A stretch of DNA of 64,000 nt from Devosia sediminis. Lineage in GTDB: Bacteria > Pseudomonadota > Alphaproteobacteria > Rhizobiales > Devosiaceae. The position numbers and the translations under genes were made by a program. The DNA lies in NCBI RefSeq assembly GCF_016411825.1, contig NZ_JAEKMH010000004.1:434001-498000 (forward strand). Reading direction: 5' to 3'. Shown piece by piece: positions 54,791 through 63,273 of the stretch. How positions within the stretch are numbered: the stretch's first letter is position 1; the number at the start of each line of letters is the position of its first letter. The notes beneath the pieces were generated by a model, which saw nothing but the letters and a program-made list of their open reading frames with translations, ran no database searches and was not told where the DNA came from.

Positions 54791-55450
54791 ATGCCGGAAC
54801 ATGGGCTGCTGGTGCAATGGAATGACGAGCGCGGCTTCGGCTTTGTCGAAGGCCGCGATGGCCAAAGGCATTTCGTTCATATTTCGGCCATCGCCCGCAT
54901 TGCCACCCGGCCGCGCATCGGCGACAGCGTCTCCTTTGTCCCGGCGCGCGGCGAAGACGGACGACTCCAGGCCCGAGCAGTAGAGATTCTGGGTGCCAAT
55001 CCAGCGCCCGGGCTCGCAATCCGCCGCCGCGGTGCCGTCGCGACGCCGGCCACGTCCCTGAACTGGCGCTATCCGCTGTCCCTGATCCTGATCGTCTTCG
55101 TCGTTGCGGGGGTCGCTCTCGACCGATTGCCCATTGCCGTAGCGCTGGCCTATCTCGGCATGGGGATCATTTCCTTCCTCGCCTGCCACGCCGACAAGCG
55201 CTACGCCGAGAACGGCCACTGGCGCATCAGCGAGGTGACGCTTCTGGGCCTCGACCTCGCTTTCGGCATTGTGGGTGGCCTCCTTGGTCAGGCCACCTTC
55301 CGCCACAAGACCCGCAAGCCAGGTTATGTCACCGCGACCGTGCTGATCTTGGCTGTGCATCTGCTCTGGCTGGTTGGCTTTGCGACCGGGCTGGTCGATG
55401 CCCGGCAGCTCGTCGCAGACATGGCTCCGATCCTGGGCATCAGTGGATAA
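54791..55450 (+). CDS. Cold-shock-domain / DUF1294 fusion membrane protein
   Basis: 219 residues in two parts. The N-terminal cold-shock domain (about 1-66) has HGLLVQWNDERGFGFVEG and RHFVHISAI, the RNP-1 and RNP-2 type nucleic-acid-binding motifs. The C-terminal DUF1294 part (about 90-219) has about four helices (LILIVFVVAGVALDRLPIAV, FGIVGGLLGQATFRHKTRKP, ATVLILAVHLLWLVGFATGL). The fusion tethers an RNA-binding module to the membrane; function unknown but the architecture is recurrent. ATG at 54791 follows CGGAGGATGAC. DnaA-box-like sequences and a parS-like site overlap and follow the stop. Confidence 0.88.
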   Translation: MPEHGLLVQWNDERGFGFVEGRDGQRHFVHISAIARIATRPRIGDSVSFVPARGEDGRLQARAVEILGANPAPGLAIRRRGAVATPATSLNWRYPLSLILIVFVVAGVALDRLPIAVALAYLGMGIISFLACHADKRYAENGHWRISEVTLLGLDLAFGIVGGLLGQATFRHKTRKPGYVTATVLILAVHLLWLVGFATGLVDARQLVADMAPILGISG

Positions 55451-55461
55451 GCTGTGGACAA
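55442..55461 (-). promoter_or_regulatory. Two adjacent DnaA-box-like sequences
   Basis: On the minus strand TTATCCACT (55442-55450) and TTGTCCACA (55453-55461) each differ from TTATCCACA by one base, are in the same orientation and lie two bases apart, immediately before a parS-like site. Confidence 0.5.
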
Positions 55462-55462
55462 G

Positions 55463-55478
55463 TGTTTCACGTGAATCG
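55463..55478. other. parS-like ParB-binding site, intergenic
   Basis: TGTTTCACGTGAATCG, perfect core, 14 of 16 consensus positions. It directly follows two DnaA-box-like sequences between the cold-shock/DUF1294 gene and aceA. Confidence 0.62.
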
Positions 55479-55503
55479 GCGGGACGCCTTGAACGACCCG
55501 CCG
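55477..55503. terminator. Hairpin between the DUF1294 gene and aceA
   Basis: CGGCGGG / CCCGCCG stem with a 13-base loop between convergent genes. No U tract, so the call is tentative. Confidence 0.4.
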
Positions 55504-55510
55504 GTGCGGC

Positions 55511-56806
55511 TCAGTGGAATTGCGCCGCTTCGGTGCTCTCCGCCATGGCGGTGGTGGCGCTCTGTCCCTCGCTGACGGTCAGCGACACGGCATCGAAATA
55601 GCTGGTGCCCACTTCGCGCTGGTGCCGCACCGCGGAAAAGCCATGGGTTTCGGCGGCGAATTCGGCCTGTTGCAGTTTCGAGTAACCGGCCATGCCGCTC
55701 TCCTTGTAGCTGCGTGCCAGCTCGAACGTGGTGAGGCTGAGATTGTGAAAGCCAGCCAGTGTGATGAACTGGTATTTGTAGCCCATGGCGCCCAGTTCGC
55801 TCTGGAATTTTGCCATGTCGGCCTCGTCCATATGCTTGGCCCAGTTGAAGCTGGGCGAGCAGTTATAGGCCAGCATCTGCTCGGGAAACTTCGCGCGGAT
55901 GGCTTCGGCGAACCGCCTGGCTTCACCAAGGTCGGGCTTTGACGTCTCGCACCAGATGAGATCGGCATAGGGCGCATAGGCGAGGCCCCTTGCGATGGCG
56001 CAGTCGAGCCCGCCCTTGAGCCGATAGAACCCTTCGGCCGTGCGCTCGCCGGTGACGAAGGGCCGGTCGCAGTCGTCGATGTCGGAGGTGATGAGCCGCG
56101 CCGCTTCGGCATCGGTGCGGGCCATGATCAGCGTCGGCACGCCCATGACATCGGCGGCGAGCCGCGCCGCATTGAGGGTGCGGATGAACTGGCTGGTCGG
56201 CACCAGCACCTTGCCGCCCAGATGCCCGCATTTCTTTTCCGAGGCCAACTGGTCCTCGAAATGCACGGCGGCCGCCCCGGCCTCGATCATGGCCTTCATC
56301 AGCTCGAACACGTTGAGCGCGCCGCCAAACCCGGCTTCGGCATCGGCAATAATGGGCACGAAGAAATCGAGATCGGTGGTCGCCACGCCGTCGTGGCGCT
56401 CCATGGCCTGGATCTGGTCGGCGCGTTGCAGCGCCTTGTTGATGCGCGTGACCACTGATGGCACGCTGTCGACCGGATAAAGCGACTGGTCGGGATACAT
56501 GTTGCCCGAGGAATTGGCATCGGCCGCCACCTGCCAGCCGGAAAGGTAGATGGCCTTCAACCCCGCCTTGACCTGCTGCACCGCCTGGTTGCCGGTAAAC
56601 GTGCCCAGCGTTGGCACAAAGACTTCCGAGTGCAGCAATTGCCAGAGTTTTTTCGCGCCATTCTCGGCCAACGAATGGCGGATCGGCAGCGATCCGGCGA
56701 GGCGCCGCACGTCATCGGGTGAATAGGTGCGGGCGATATTGCGCCAGCGATCGGGCGCATAATCCGGCGCCGGAAAGCTCTCTGGTTGGTTGGGTTTGTC
56801 GAGCAT
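55511..56806 (-). CDS. aceA: Isocitrate lyase
   Basis: 431 residues. It splits isocitrate into glyoxylate and succinate in the glyoxylate shunt. The catalytic KKCGHLGGK loop with the nucleophilic cysteine lies near residue 190, and [19 protein letters not shown] and [14 protein letters not shown] are typical. The ATG at 56806 has GAGGAG seven bases upstream; an earlier ATG at 56827 lies before that ribosome site. A parS-like site lies 50 bases upstream of the start. Divergent regulator ScfR lies beyond a 75-residue gene. Confidence 0.97.
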   Translation of the reverse strand: MLDKPNQPESFPAPDYAPDRWRNIARTYSPDDVRRLAGSLPIRHSLAENGAKKLWQLLHSEVFVPTLGTFTGNQAVQQVKAGLKAIYLSGWQVAADANSSGNMYPDQSLYPVDSVPSVVTRINKALQRADQIQAMERHDGVATTDLDFFVPIIADAEAGFGGALNVFELMKAMIEAGAAAVHFEDQLASEKKCGHLGGKVLVPTSQFIRTLNAARLAADVMGVPTLIMARTDAEAARLITSDIDDCDRPFVTGERTAEGFYRLKGGLDCAIARGLAYAPYADLIWCETSKPDLGEARRFAEAIRAKFPEQMLAYNCSPSFNWAKHMDEADMAKFQSELGAMGYKYQFITLAGFHNLSLTTFELARSYKESGMAGYSKLQQAEFAAETHGFSAVRHQREVGTSYFDAVSLTVSEGQSATTAMAESTEAAQFH

Positions 56807-56856
56807 ATCTGTCTCCTCATTGGACATGGCTGTACTGGTGCTGCGCCAGGCAACAC

Positions 56857-56872
56857 GGATTCACGTGGAACA
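56857..56872. other. parS-like site (one core change) before aceA
   Basis: GGATTCACGTGGAACA. The core has one change (TTCACGTGGA); 13 of 16 consensus positions. It lies between the aceA start and the 75-residue gene. Confidence 0.5.
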
Positions 56873-56906
56873 TTTTGGGTTTGGGGGGTCCGGCGGACGC
56901 GGGTCG

Positions 56907-57134
56907 CTAGATGGCCACTTTCCGGCAGAAGGTGGCGGCGATCATGCCAGCGCCGGAGAACAGTTCCTGCGCATCTTCCCCGCCCACAAGGGTGAACTGA
57001 TGCCTGCCGATCCTGCCGGCAATCGCAAAGCCCTGTTCGCTCAGACCCCGCGCCTTGAACTGTGCCATGGCTTCGGTCGCGGTGGGGGCGATGATGGTGA
57101 TGTACTCGTCGCGCTGCTCGATCATGGGGGACAT
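56907..57134 (-). CDS. Small protein of unknown function upstream of aceA
   Basis: 75 residues starting MSPMIEQRDEYITIIAPTAT. It looks like a compact alpha/beta fold, with no known domain. The ATG at 57134 has GAGGAG seven bases before it, an excellent ribosome site, better than for the internal ATG at residue 4. It is transcribed in the same direction as aceA and starts from the region with four CTGTAAA-type repeats, so it may be first in the aceA transcript and share its regulator. Confidence 0.7.
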   Translation of the reverse strand: MSPMIEQRDEYITIIAPTATEAMAQFKARGLSEQGFAIAGRIGRHQFTLVGGEDAQELFSGAGMIAATFCRKVAI

Positions 57135-57154
57135 TCATTTCTCCTCGCTGCTGG

Positions 57155-57265
57155 TTGTAAATATTTGACAACAACGCCGGATATGCAAGAAATAGCCGCA
57201 AGAGGCGCAGTAAAGCTGTAAATCGACAGTCAAGGATCGATCAGTTTCTGTAAATCTCTGTAAAG
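57155..57265. promoter_or_regulatory. Array of TGTAAA repeats: candidate ScfR binding region
   Basis: TTGTAAAT at 57155, CTGTAAAT at 57216, CTGTAAAT at 57248 and CTGTAAAG at 57258, all in the same orientation; the last two are exactly 10 bases apart and a CAGTAAA lies at 57208. They fill the gap between the divergent aceA-side gene and scfR. Confidence 0.5.
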
Positions 57266-57274
57266 GAGAGGGCG

Positions 57275-58681
57275 ATGGACGCGGGGGAAAACCAGGTCGG
57301 CGGGCGTATCAGACGGCTGCGGCGGCAGCGCCATCTCAATCAGGCGGATCTGGCGCAGGCGCTGGGCATTTCCGCCAGCTATCTCAATCTCATCGAGCAC
57401 AATCGCCGCAAGGTCACCGTGCCGCTGCTGTTTTCCATCGCCGGCTATTTCGGCGTCGAGCCCGGCGAGCTGGTCGATGGCGACGAGGGCCGGCTGGCCG
57501 GTGACCTGATGGAAGTTTTCGGAGACGACATCTTTGCCGATAGCGACCTGACCAATCTCGAAATCCGTGACCTTGCCCAAGCCAATCCGGCGGCGGCCCG
57601 CGCCGTGCTCAAGCTCTACGATCGCTATCGGCTCGCCACCGCGGGCGCCCCGGCGCCGCAGACGACCGGCGACGGGGAGCACTTTCACCTCGCCACGGAC
57701 GCGATTTCCGACTTCCTCCAGGAGAACGCCAACCACTTTCCTCTTCTCGAGGACAGCGCGGATCGGGTGCGCGAGGATATCGATACGTCAGGTGACAGTT
57801 TCGAGGCCGGCCTCCGCACCTATCTCTTCAATGTCTTCGGCCTCGAAGTGCGCCTCGCCTCCCTGCCCCACGGCATTGCCCGGCAGCTCGACGCAAACAG
57901 GCGGCACTTGCTGATTTCCGATCTGCTGCCGGCAGAGAGCGCCAATTTTCTCCTCGCCCAGCAGGTCGGGCAATTGGCGGCACAGGGCGAAATCACCGAC
58001 ATCATCGCGCAATCGGATCTGGCAGAGGGCGATGCGCCAGCCCTGGCGCGCAACGTGCTCTCGGCCTATTTCGCCGCCGCCCTGATCATGCCCTATGCGC
58101 CTTTCCTCAAGGCCTGTCGTGATTATCGCTACGATATCGAGCGGCTGGGAAGGCGCTTCGGCGCCAGCTTCGAGCAGGTCTGCCACCGCATGACGACGCT
58201 GCAGCGGAAGGGTGCTTCGGGCATTCCGCTGCACCTGGTGCGCACCGACATTGCCGGCAATATTTCCAAGCGCTTCTCGCTCTCGGGCATCCATATTCCG
58301 CGCCATTCCGGCGCCTGTCCCCGCTGGAACATCTACGCGGCATTCCTCGCGCCCGAGCGCATCAATGTGCAGGTCAGCCAGATGCCCGATGGGCAGAGCT
58401 TCTTCTGCATCGCGCGAACCATCACCAAGGGTGACTATCGCTACAATGCGCCCAGGCGCTACCTGTCGGTTGGCCTTGGCTGCGCCGTCCATCACGCGCG
58501 CGAGATGATCTATTCCGACGGCATCGATTTTTCGAGCCAGCAGCAGGTCGTGCCGATCGGGGTCGGCTGCCGCATCTGTCCGCGCATGGAATGCGGGCAG
58601 CGGGCCCATCCCCCCGCCTATCACCGGTTTCGCATCGACGATACGGTCCGGCCCGAAAGCCTCTACGCGCGGATGCGCTAG
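57275..58681 (+). CDS. ScfR/RamB-type short-chain fatty acyl regulator (HTH plus DUF2083)
   Basis: 468 residues. An N-terminal XRE helix-turn-helix (about 9-60, IRRLRRQRHLNQADLAQALG, SASYLNLIEHNRR) is followed by a central ImmA/IrrE-like region (about 150-320) and a C-terminal domain with paired cysteines (CRICPRMECGQRAH). This is the family of short-chain fatty acyl-CoA regulators and of RamB, which control glyoxylate-shunt genes. The gene's position divergent from aceA fits that role here. ATG at 57275 has AAAGGAGAGGGCG upstream. Confidence 0.92.
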   Translation: MDAGENQVGGRIRRLRRQRHLNQADLAQALGISASYLNLIEHNRRKVTVPLLFSIAGYFGVEPGELVDGDEGRLAGDLMEVFGDDIFADSDLTNLEIRDLAQANPAAARAVLKLYDRYRLATAGAPAPQTTGDGEHFHLATDAISDFLQENANHFPLLEDSADRVREDIDTSGDSFEAGLRTYLFNVFGLEVRLASLPHGIARQLDANRRHLLISDLLPAESANFLLAQQVGQLAAQGEITDIIAQSDLAEGDAPALARNVLSAYFAAALIMPYAPFLKACRDYRYDIERLGRRFGASFEQVCHRMTTLQRKGASGIPLHLVRTDIAGNISKRFSLSGIHIPRHSGACPRWNIYAAFLAPERINVQVSQMPDGQSFFCIARTITKGDYRYNAPRRYLSVGLGCAVHHAREMIYSDGIDFSSQQQVVPIGVGCRICPRMECGQRAHPPAYHRFRIDDTVRPESLYARMR

Positions 58682-58701
58682 AGGGTTTCGGCTTTGACGG
58701 A

Positions 58702-59424
58702 TCAGGAGCCGGTGTCACCGGCCTCGCTGTCCTGGTGGCGGCGATCGTTGACCCAGCTCGCCCGCCATTCCCGCTCCAGCGTCGAGCGGCGCTTGCCGTA
58801 GCGCTCCTCGGTGATGGTGAGGCAGACAATGCGGTCGGTGCGGAAATTGCGGAAGTCGTTGCGCAACAGGCACCAGGCGGCAATGGTCTGCTTTCCTTCG
58901 TAGAATGCCAGACCCACCGGCCAGATGGTGCGAGTCGTGGGCCGCCCCTGCTCGTCCGCATAGTCGATGGAAACGGCCTTTTCCTGCCGCATGGCGAGGC
59001 GGATATCGCCCAGCACCGGGATCGGCTTGCGCTGGCCCCAGATGGCCACCGGCCAGAGCGCGGTATCGCTGATGCGGTCGCGCAGGTCCTCGGGCGAGGC
59101 GGTCGCAATCTTGGCCAGCGCATTGCGCGCCGCGGCGCCCAGGCCATCGTCCGGCTGCGTCTCGACCCAGCGCGCGCCCAGCACCAGGGCCTCGAGCTCT
59201 TCCGGGCTGAACATCAGCGGCGGCAGGAAAAATCCGGACTTGAGCATATAGCCCACGCCCGCTTCGCCATCGATCGGGGCGCCGAGGCCGATCAGGGTCT
59301 GGATGTCGCGATAAAGGGTGCGGACCGAGACATTCTGCTCTTCGGCCAGCGCCGCAGCCGTGATCGGCCGGCGATGCCGCCTCAGCGCATCCATGATGGA
59401 AAACAGCCGTTCAGTCTTGTCCAT
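58702..59424 (-). CDS. HTH_11/WYL-domain transcriptional regulator (YafY-like)
   Basis: 240 residues. A DeoR-like HTH (about 1-55, RLFSIMDALRRHRRPITAAA, then VSVRTLYRDIQTL) is followed by a WYL domain (about 135-225, with IWPVGLAFYEGKQTIAAWC). WYL domains bind nucleic acid or small ligands in regulators, including DNA-damage and some defence systems, but nothing nearby suggests defence. ATG 59424 directly starts the HTH. Convergent to scfR. Confidence 0.9.
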   Translation of the reverse strand: MDKTERLFSIMDALRRHRRPITAAALAEEQNVSVRTLYRDIQTLIGLGAPIDGEAGVGYMLKSGFFLPPLMFSPEELEALVLGARWVETQPDDGLGAAARNALAKIATASPEDLRDRISDTALWPVAIWGQRKPIPVLGDIRLAMRQEKAVSIDYADEQGRPTTRTIWPVGLAFYEGKQTIAAWCLLRNDFRNFRTDRIVCLTITEERYGKRRSTLEREWRASWVNDRRHQDSEAGDTGS

Positions 59425-59529
59425 GAGATGTCTCCGCCGCGTCCGCTTCGTTCACAGGAGCGTGAGCATCGCTGTCACATCTGACGGAAAATGTCAGCAG
59501 GCTGCGCACCTCGGGGAAGTCGGCAGTCC

Positions 59530-60540
59530 TCACGCGATCTCGAATTCGCACCAATGGCTATAGGGCCGGTCGGGCGAATGGATGACATTGGGGAAGTGCG
59601 GATTGTTGACCGCATCGGCCGGGCTCTGGTCCTCGAGGCAGAAGCCGGCATGCTTCTTATACGTCCTGCCGTTGAGACCGGGCACCGGCACGTCGGTCCA
59701 GACGCCATTATAGACCTGGACGCCCGGGCGGTCGCTCCAGAGCCTCAGGGTCAGGTCCCTATCGGGCGAAACCACGGTGGCGATCGGGTCACCGTGGCGG
59801 CGGCCGGTGTCGAGCACCATGCCGATATCGTAGTCGACCGGCGCGCCATTGGCATCGCGCATGGTGCGGGGCGCGCGGAGATCATAGATCGTGTTCTTCG
59901 AGGGCAGGATGGCGCCGGTGGGCGCGAGGTTGCCGCCGAGCTCGGTATAGGCCGAGGAATTGACCTGATAGAGGTGGTCGAGAACGGTGTCCGTGGTGCC
60001 GAGGTTGAAATACTGGTGCTGGACAAGGCTGATCGGGGTCGGCCGGTCGGTCGTGGCGCTGAGCTCGAGCCGGAGGCGATTGCCATCCAGCGTATAGGTC
60101 GCGGCAAAGTTGACATTGCCCGGATAGCCCATGGCGCCATCGGGCGAAAAATGCGTGAACCGGACCGTGTTGTTGGCGCTGTCGGCCTCGCCCTGCCAGA
60201 CCTGGCGTCCCAGCCCCTCGGCGCCGCCATGCAATTGCAGATCGCCGGCATTGGGGGGCAGTTGGTAGGTCACGCCATCGAGGTCGAAGCGCGCATTGGA
60301 AATGCGGTTGGCGACGCGGCCGGCCAGCGAGCCGAAATGCGGGCTGTGGGCCGGATAGGCTTCAAATTGGTCAAAGCCGAGAACAACGGAGCGCTCGCCG
60401 CCGGAAACGGGCACCCGCCAGTCGCGCACGGCGACGCCATAGCCGATGATGTCGACGGTGACGCCGGTATCGCTGGTGAGGCGGAACTGGTCCACCCGCT
60501 GTCCGGCATGTTCGCCAAAGGTTGAAACCGCGATGGCCAT
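59530..60540 (-). CDS. galM: Aldose 1-epimerase (mutarotase)
   Basis: 336 residues. The beta-sandwich fold shows HFGSLAGRVANRISNARF, the proton-donor histidine in LVQHQYFNLGT, and the C-terminal FCLEDQSPADAVNNPHFPN containing the catalytic glutamate. It interconverts anomers of hexoses and probably xylose. It is divergent from the LacI regulator and the xylose genes, so it likely belongs to the same sugar regulon. Confidence 0.93.
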   Translation of the reverse strand: MAIAVSTFGEHAGQRVDQFRLTSDTGVTVDIIGYGVAVRDWRVPVSGGERSVVLGFDQFEAYPAHSPHFGSLAGRVANRISNARFDLDGVTYQLPPNAGDLQLHGGAEGLGRQVWQGEADSANNTVRFTHFSPDGAMGYPGNVNFAATYTLDGNRLRLELSATTDRPTPISLVQHQYFNLGTTDTVLDHLYQVNSSAYTELGGNLAPTGAILPSKNTIYDLRAPRTMRDANGAPVDYDIGMVLDTGRRHGDPIATVVSPDRDLTLRLWSDRPGVQVYNGVWTDVPVPGLNGRTYKKHAGFCLEDQSPADAVNNPHFPNVIHSPDRPYSHWCEFEIA

Positions 60541-60674
60541 TGTGATCTCCCGTCCCTCTCGCTCCGGGCGGGAGCTGTAGCGCTATTCGCCCCCCGGCCG
60601 CAACGCCGCACTTGACCTTTGCGTGAGGCGTGGGGAGTGTGAAGGCCGAGGCGGCATGGCCGGGGGGAAGCGGT

Positions 60675-61718
60675 TTGAGCGAAGAAACGATGCGGCGCCG
60701 GGCGACGGTCCATGACGTGGCGCGAGCGGCGGGCGTTTCGCTGGCCACCGTCGACCGTGTGCTCAACGGCCGCCCGGGCGTGCGGGCAGCGACGGCCGAA
60801 AAGGTCGAGGCGGCCATTGCCCAGCTCGGTTTCTCGCGCGATCTCAATGCCTCGCTGATGGCGCGGGCGCGCGATCTTTCAGTGGTTTTCTTCATCCCCG
60901 ACGGGTCCAACGAATTCATGGACAGCCTCGCCCAGGCGGTGGAGCGCCGCTCTGCGTCGGCCCTGGCCGACCGCATGCATCTCGACATGCGCCGGGTGCG
61001 GGCGCTCGATGCCGAGGCGCTGGCCGAAGGGCTCGATGGCCTTGATCCGCGCCAATGCGACTGCGCCGTGGTGGTCTCCAGCGACGAACCCAAGGTCATA
61101 TCAGCCATCGAGGCCGCGCATCGGCGCGGCATCGTCGTCATGACCCTGGTCTCCGATCTGCCGGGCTCGGCACGACAAAGGTTCATCGGCATCGACAATG
61201 TCGCAGCCGGACGCACCGCGGCCTCGCTGCTGGGCCGCTTCCTCCCCGGCGGTGGCAAGGTGGCCGTGGTGGCCGGCTCGCTGCATCTGCGCGACCATGC
61301 CGAGCGGCTCGAAGGCTTTGAAGCCGCGCTCGGCGCGGAGTTTCCGGCAATTTCCATCATTGGCCCGGTGGAAGGGCATGATGAGCGCACCGAAACCGCC
61401 GCCATCGTCGCCCGGCTCCTGGCCAGGCATGCCGATCTCGCCGGGATCTACAATCTCGGCGCCGGCAATGCCGGCCTGGTCGAGGCCCTGGAAGCCTCGG
61501 GTCGTGCTGGCGCGCTGCGTGTCATTGCTCACGAATTGACGGCGTCGACGCGCGCCGGCCTCCGAAGCGGCGCCATCGACGTGGTGCTCGACCAGAATCC
61601 CGATGGCGAAATTCGCGAAGCCATCGCTGCCGCGCGAGCCCTGGCGCTGCAGGCCGGGCGGGCGGCGGCAGCGGATGCCATTGAAATTGGGATTTTCCTG
61701 CGCGACAATCTGCGCTAA
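60675..61718 (+). CDS. LacI-family regulator of the xylose operon
   Basis: About 347 residues from the TTG at 60675, which has GGGGGGAAG upstream (ATG at 60690 is an alternative). The LacI HTH is ATVHDVARAAGVSLATVDRV with the hinge NGRPGVRAAT; the effector-binding domain follows with family-typical VVVSSDEPKVISAIEAA and RFIGIDNVAAGRTAASLL. It sits 91 bases upstream of xylB, so it is probably the xylose-responsive repressor. Confidence 0.88.
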   Translation: MSEETMRRRATVHDVARAAGVSLATVDRVLNGRPGVRAATAEKVEAAIAQLGFSRDLNASLMARARDLSVVFFIPDGSNEFMDSLAQAVERRSASALADRMHLDMRRVRALDAEALAEGLDGLDPRQCDCAVVVSSDEPKVISAIEAAHRRGIVVMTLVSDLPGSARQRFIGIDNVAAGRTAASLLGRFLPGGGKVAVVAGSLHLRDHAERLEGFEAALGAEFPAISIIGPVEGHDERTETAAIVARLLARHADLAGIYNLGAGNAGLVEALEASGRAGALRVIAHELTASTRAGLRSGAIDVVLDQNPDGEIREAIAAARALALQAGRAAAADAIEIGIFLRDNLR

Positions 61719-61795
61719 ACACGACGCCAATCTTGAAATCGGCGTGGCCCCGAAGGGGGTGGGAGGACGTTCGGATGTTTCGGTTTGATGTGAAT

Positions 61796-61809
61796 GAGGT
61801 ACGTGCCTC
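61796..61809. promoter_or_regulatory. Short near-palindrome directly before xylB
   Basis: GAGGTACGTGCCTC is palindromic at 12 of 14 positions and ends at the base before the xylB ATG. Its GAGG doubles as the ribosome site, so binding of a regulator here would block translation start or transcription. Weak evidence. Confidence 0.3.
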
Positions 61810-63273
61810 ATGACCTTTCTCGGTATTGATATCGGTACGTCAGGCGTCAAGGCGCTGCTGATCGATGACAACGGCAGGGCAATCGGCGAGGCCTCCGCTC
61901 CCGCCGTCGAGCCGGTTCGCCCTCAGCCAGGCTGGTCGGAGCAGAACCCGGCCGACTGGTGGACGGCAACGCTCGATGCGGTGGACAAGCTCCAGCAAAG
62001 CCATGGCAAGGCGCTGGCCGCGGTCAAGGGTATCGGCCTTTCCGGTCACATGCATGGCGCAACGCTGCTGGGCGACAATGACGACGTGCTGCGGCCCTGC
62101 ATCCTCTGGAATGACGGGCGCTCGGCTGCCGAATGCGGCGAGATGGAACAGGCACTTCCGAGCCTCAGGAAAATCGCCGGCAATATCGCCATGCCCGGCT
62201 TCACCGCACCCAAGATCGCCTGGGTCCGGAAGCACGAGCCCGACATCTATGCCCGCATCCGCAAGGTGCTGTTGCCGAAAGCCTATGTGCGGCTGTTGCT
62301 GACGGGCGAGCATGTCGAGGACATGTCCGACGCATCAGGCACGCTGTGGCTCGATGTCGCCAAGCGCGACTGGTCCGATGCGCTGCTGGGCGTGACCGGC
62401 CTCACCCGCGATCACATGCCGCGCCTTGTGGAAGGCTCGGCTGTGTCGGCGCAGTTGAAGCCGGAATTCGTTTCCCGCTGGGGCATGAGCGGCCCGGTGG
62501 TCGTGGCCGGCGGCGCCGGCGACAATGCGGCAGCCGCCTGCGGCATTGGCGCCATCCGCCCAGGCGAAGGCTTTGTCTCGCTCGGCACCTCGGGCGTGCT
62601 CTTCGTTTCCAACGAAACATTCAGCCCCAATACCGAAGGGGCGGTGCACGCCTTCTGCCACGCCATTCCCGACACCTGGCACCAGATGGGCGTCATCCTC
62701 TCGGCCACGGATTCGCTCAACTGGCTTTCCCGCATTACCGGCAAGAAGCAGGCCGAACTTTCGGGCGAAGCCGAGGCGCAATTCATCGGGCCGGGCGAAG
62801 CGATCTTCCTGCCCTATCTCTCGGGCGAACGCACGCCGCACAACAATGCCGGCGCGCGCGGCTCCTTCACCGGCCTTTCGCAATCCACCGATACGGCCCA
62901 ACTGGCCCAGGCGGTGATGGAAGGCGTGAGCTTTGCCATGCGCGATTGCCAGCGCGTCCTTGCCGATGCCGGCACCTCCATCAATCGCCTGCTGGCGGTG
63001 GGCGGGGGCTCGAAGTCGAACCTGTGGCTCAACATGCTGGCCACCAATCTCGACATGGAAATCGCCCTGCCCGAAGACGGCGATTTCGGTGGCGCGCTGG
63101 GCGCGGCCCGGCTCGGCCTCTGTGCCGCCACCGGGGCGAAAGCGGCGGAGGTCATGACCATGCCGCCCGTCAGAACCACGATTGCGCCCGACACGAAGCT
63201 GTCGGCCGCCTATTCCGATCAATATGCGCGATATCGCGCCCTTTATCCCGCCATCGAGGAGGCACGGCAGTGA
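61810..63273 (+). CDS. xylB: Xylulokinase
   Basis: 487 residues of the FGGY kinase family. [18 protein letters not shown] is the phosphate-1 motif, [12 protein letters not shown] contacts substrate, and [19 protein letters not shown] and [17 protein letters not shown] are the C-terminal ATP motifs. It phosphorylates D-xylulose for entry into the pentose phosphate pathway. It precedes xylA, overlapping by four bases. Confidence 0.96.
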   Translation: MTFLGIDIGTSGVKALLIDDNGRAIGEASAPAVEPVRPQPGWSEQNPADWWTATLDAVDKLQQSHGKALAAVKGIGLSGHMHGATLLGDNDDVLRPCILWNDGRSAAECGEMEQALPSLRKIAGNIAMPGFTAPKIAWVRKHEPDIYARIRKVLLPKAYVRLLLTGEHVEDMSDASGTLWLDVAKRDWSDALLGVTGLTRDHMPRLVEGSAVSAQLKPEFVSRWGMSGPVVVAGGAGDNAAAACGIGAIRPGEGFVSLGTSGVLFVSNETFSPNTEGAVHAFCHAIPDTWHQMGVILSATDSLNWLSRITGKKQAELSGEAEAQFIGPGEAIFLPYLSGERTPHNNAGARGSFTGLSQSTDTAQLAQAVMEGVSFAMRDCQRVLADAGTSINRLLAVGGGSKSNLWLNMLATNLDMEIALPEDGDFGGALGAARLGLCAATGAKAAEVMTMPPVRTTIAPDTKLSAAYSDQYARYRALYPAIEEARQ

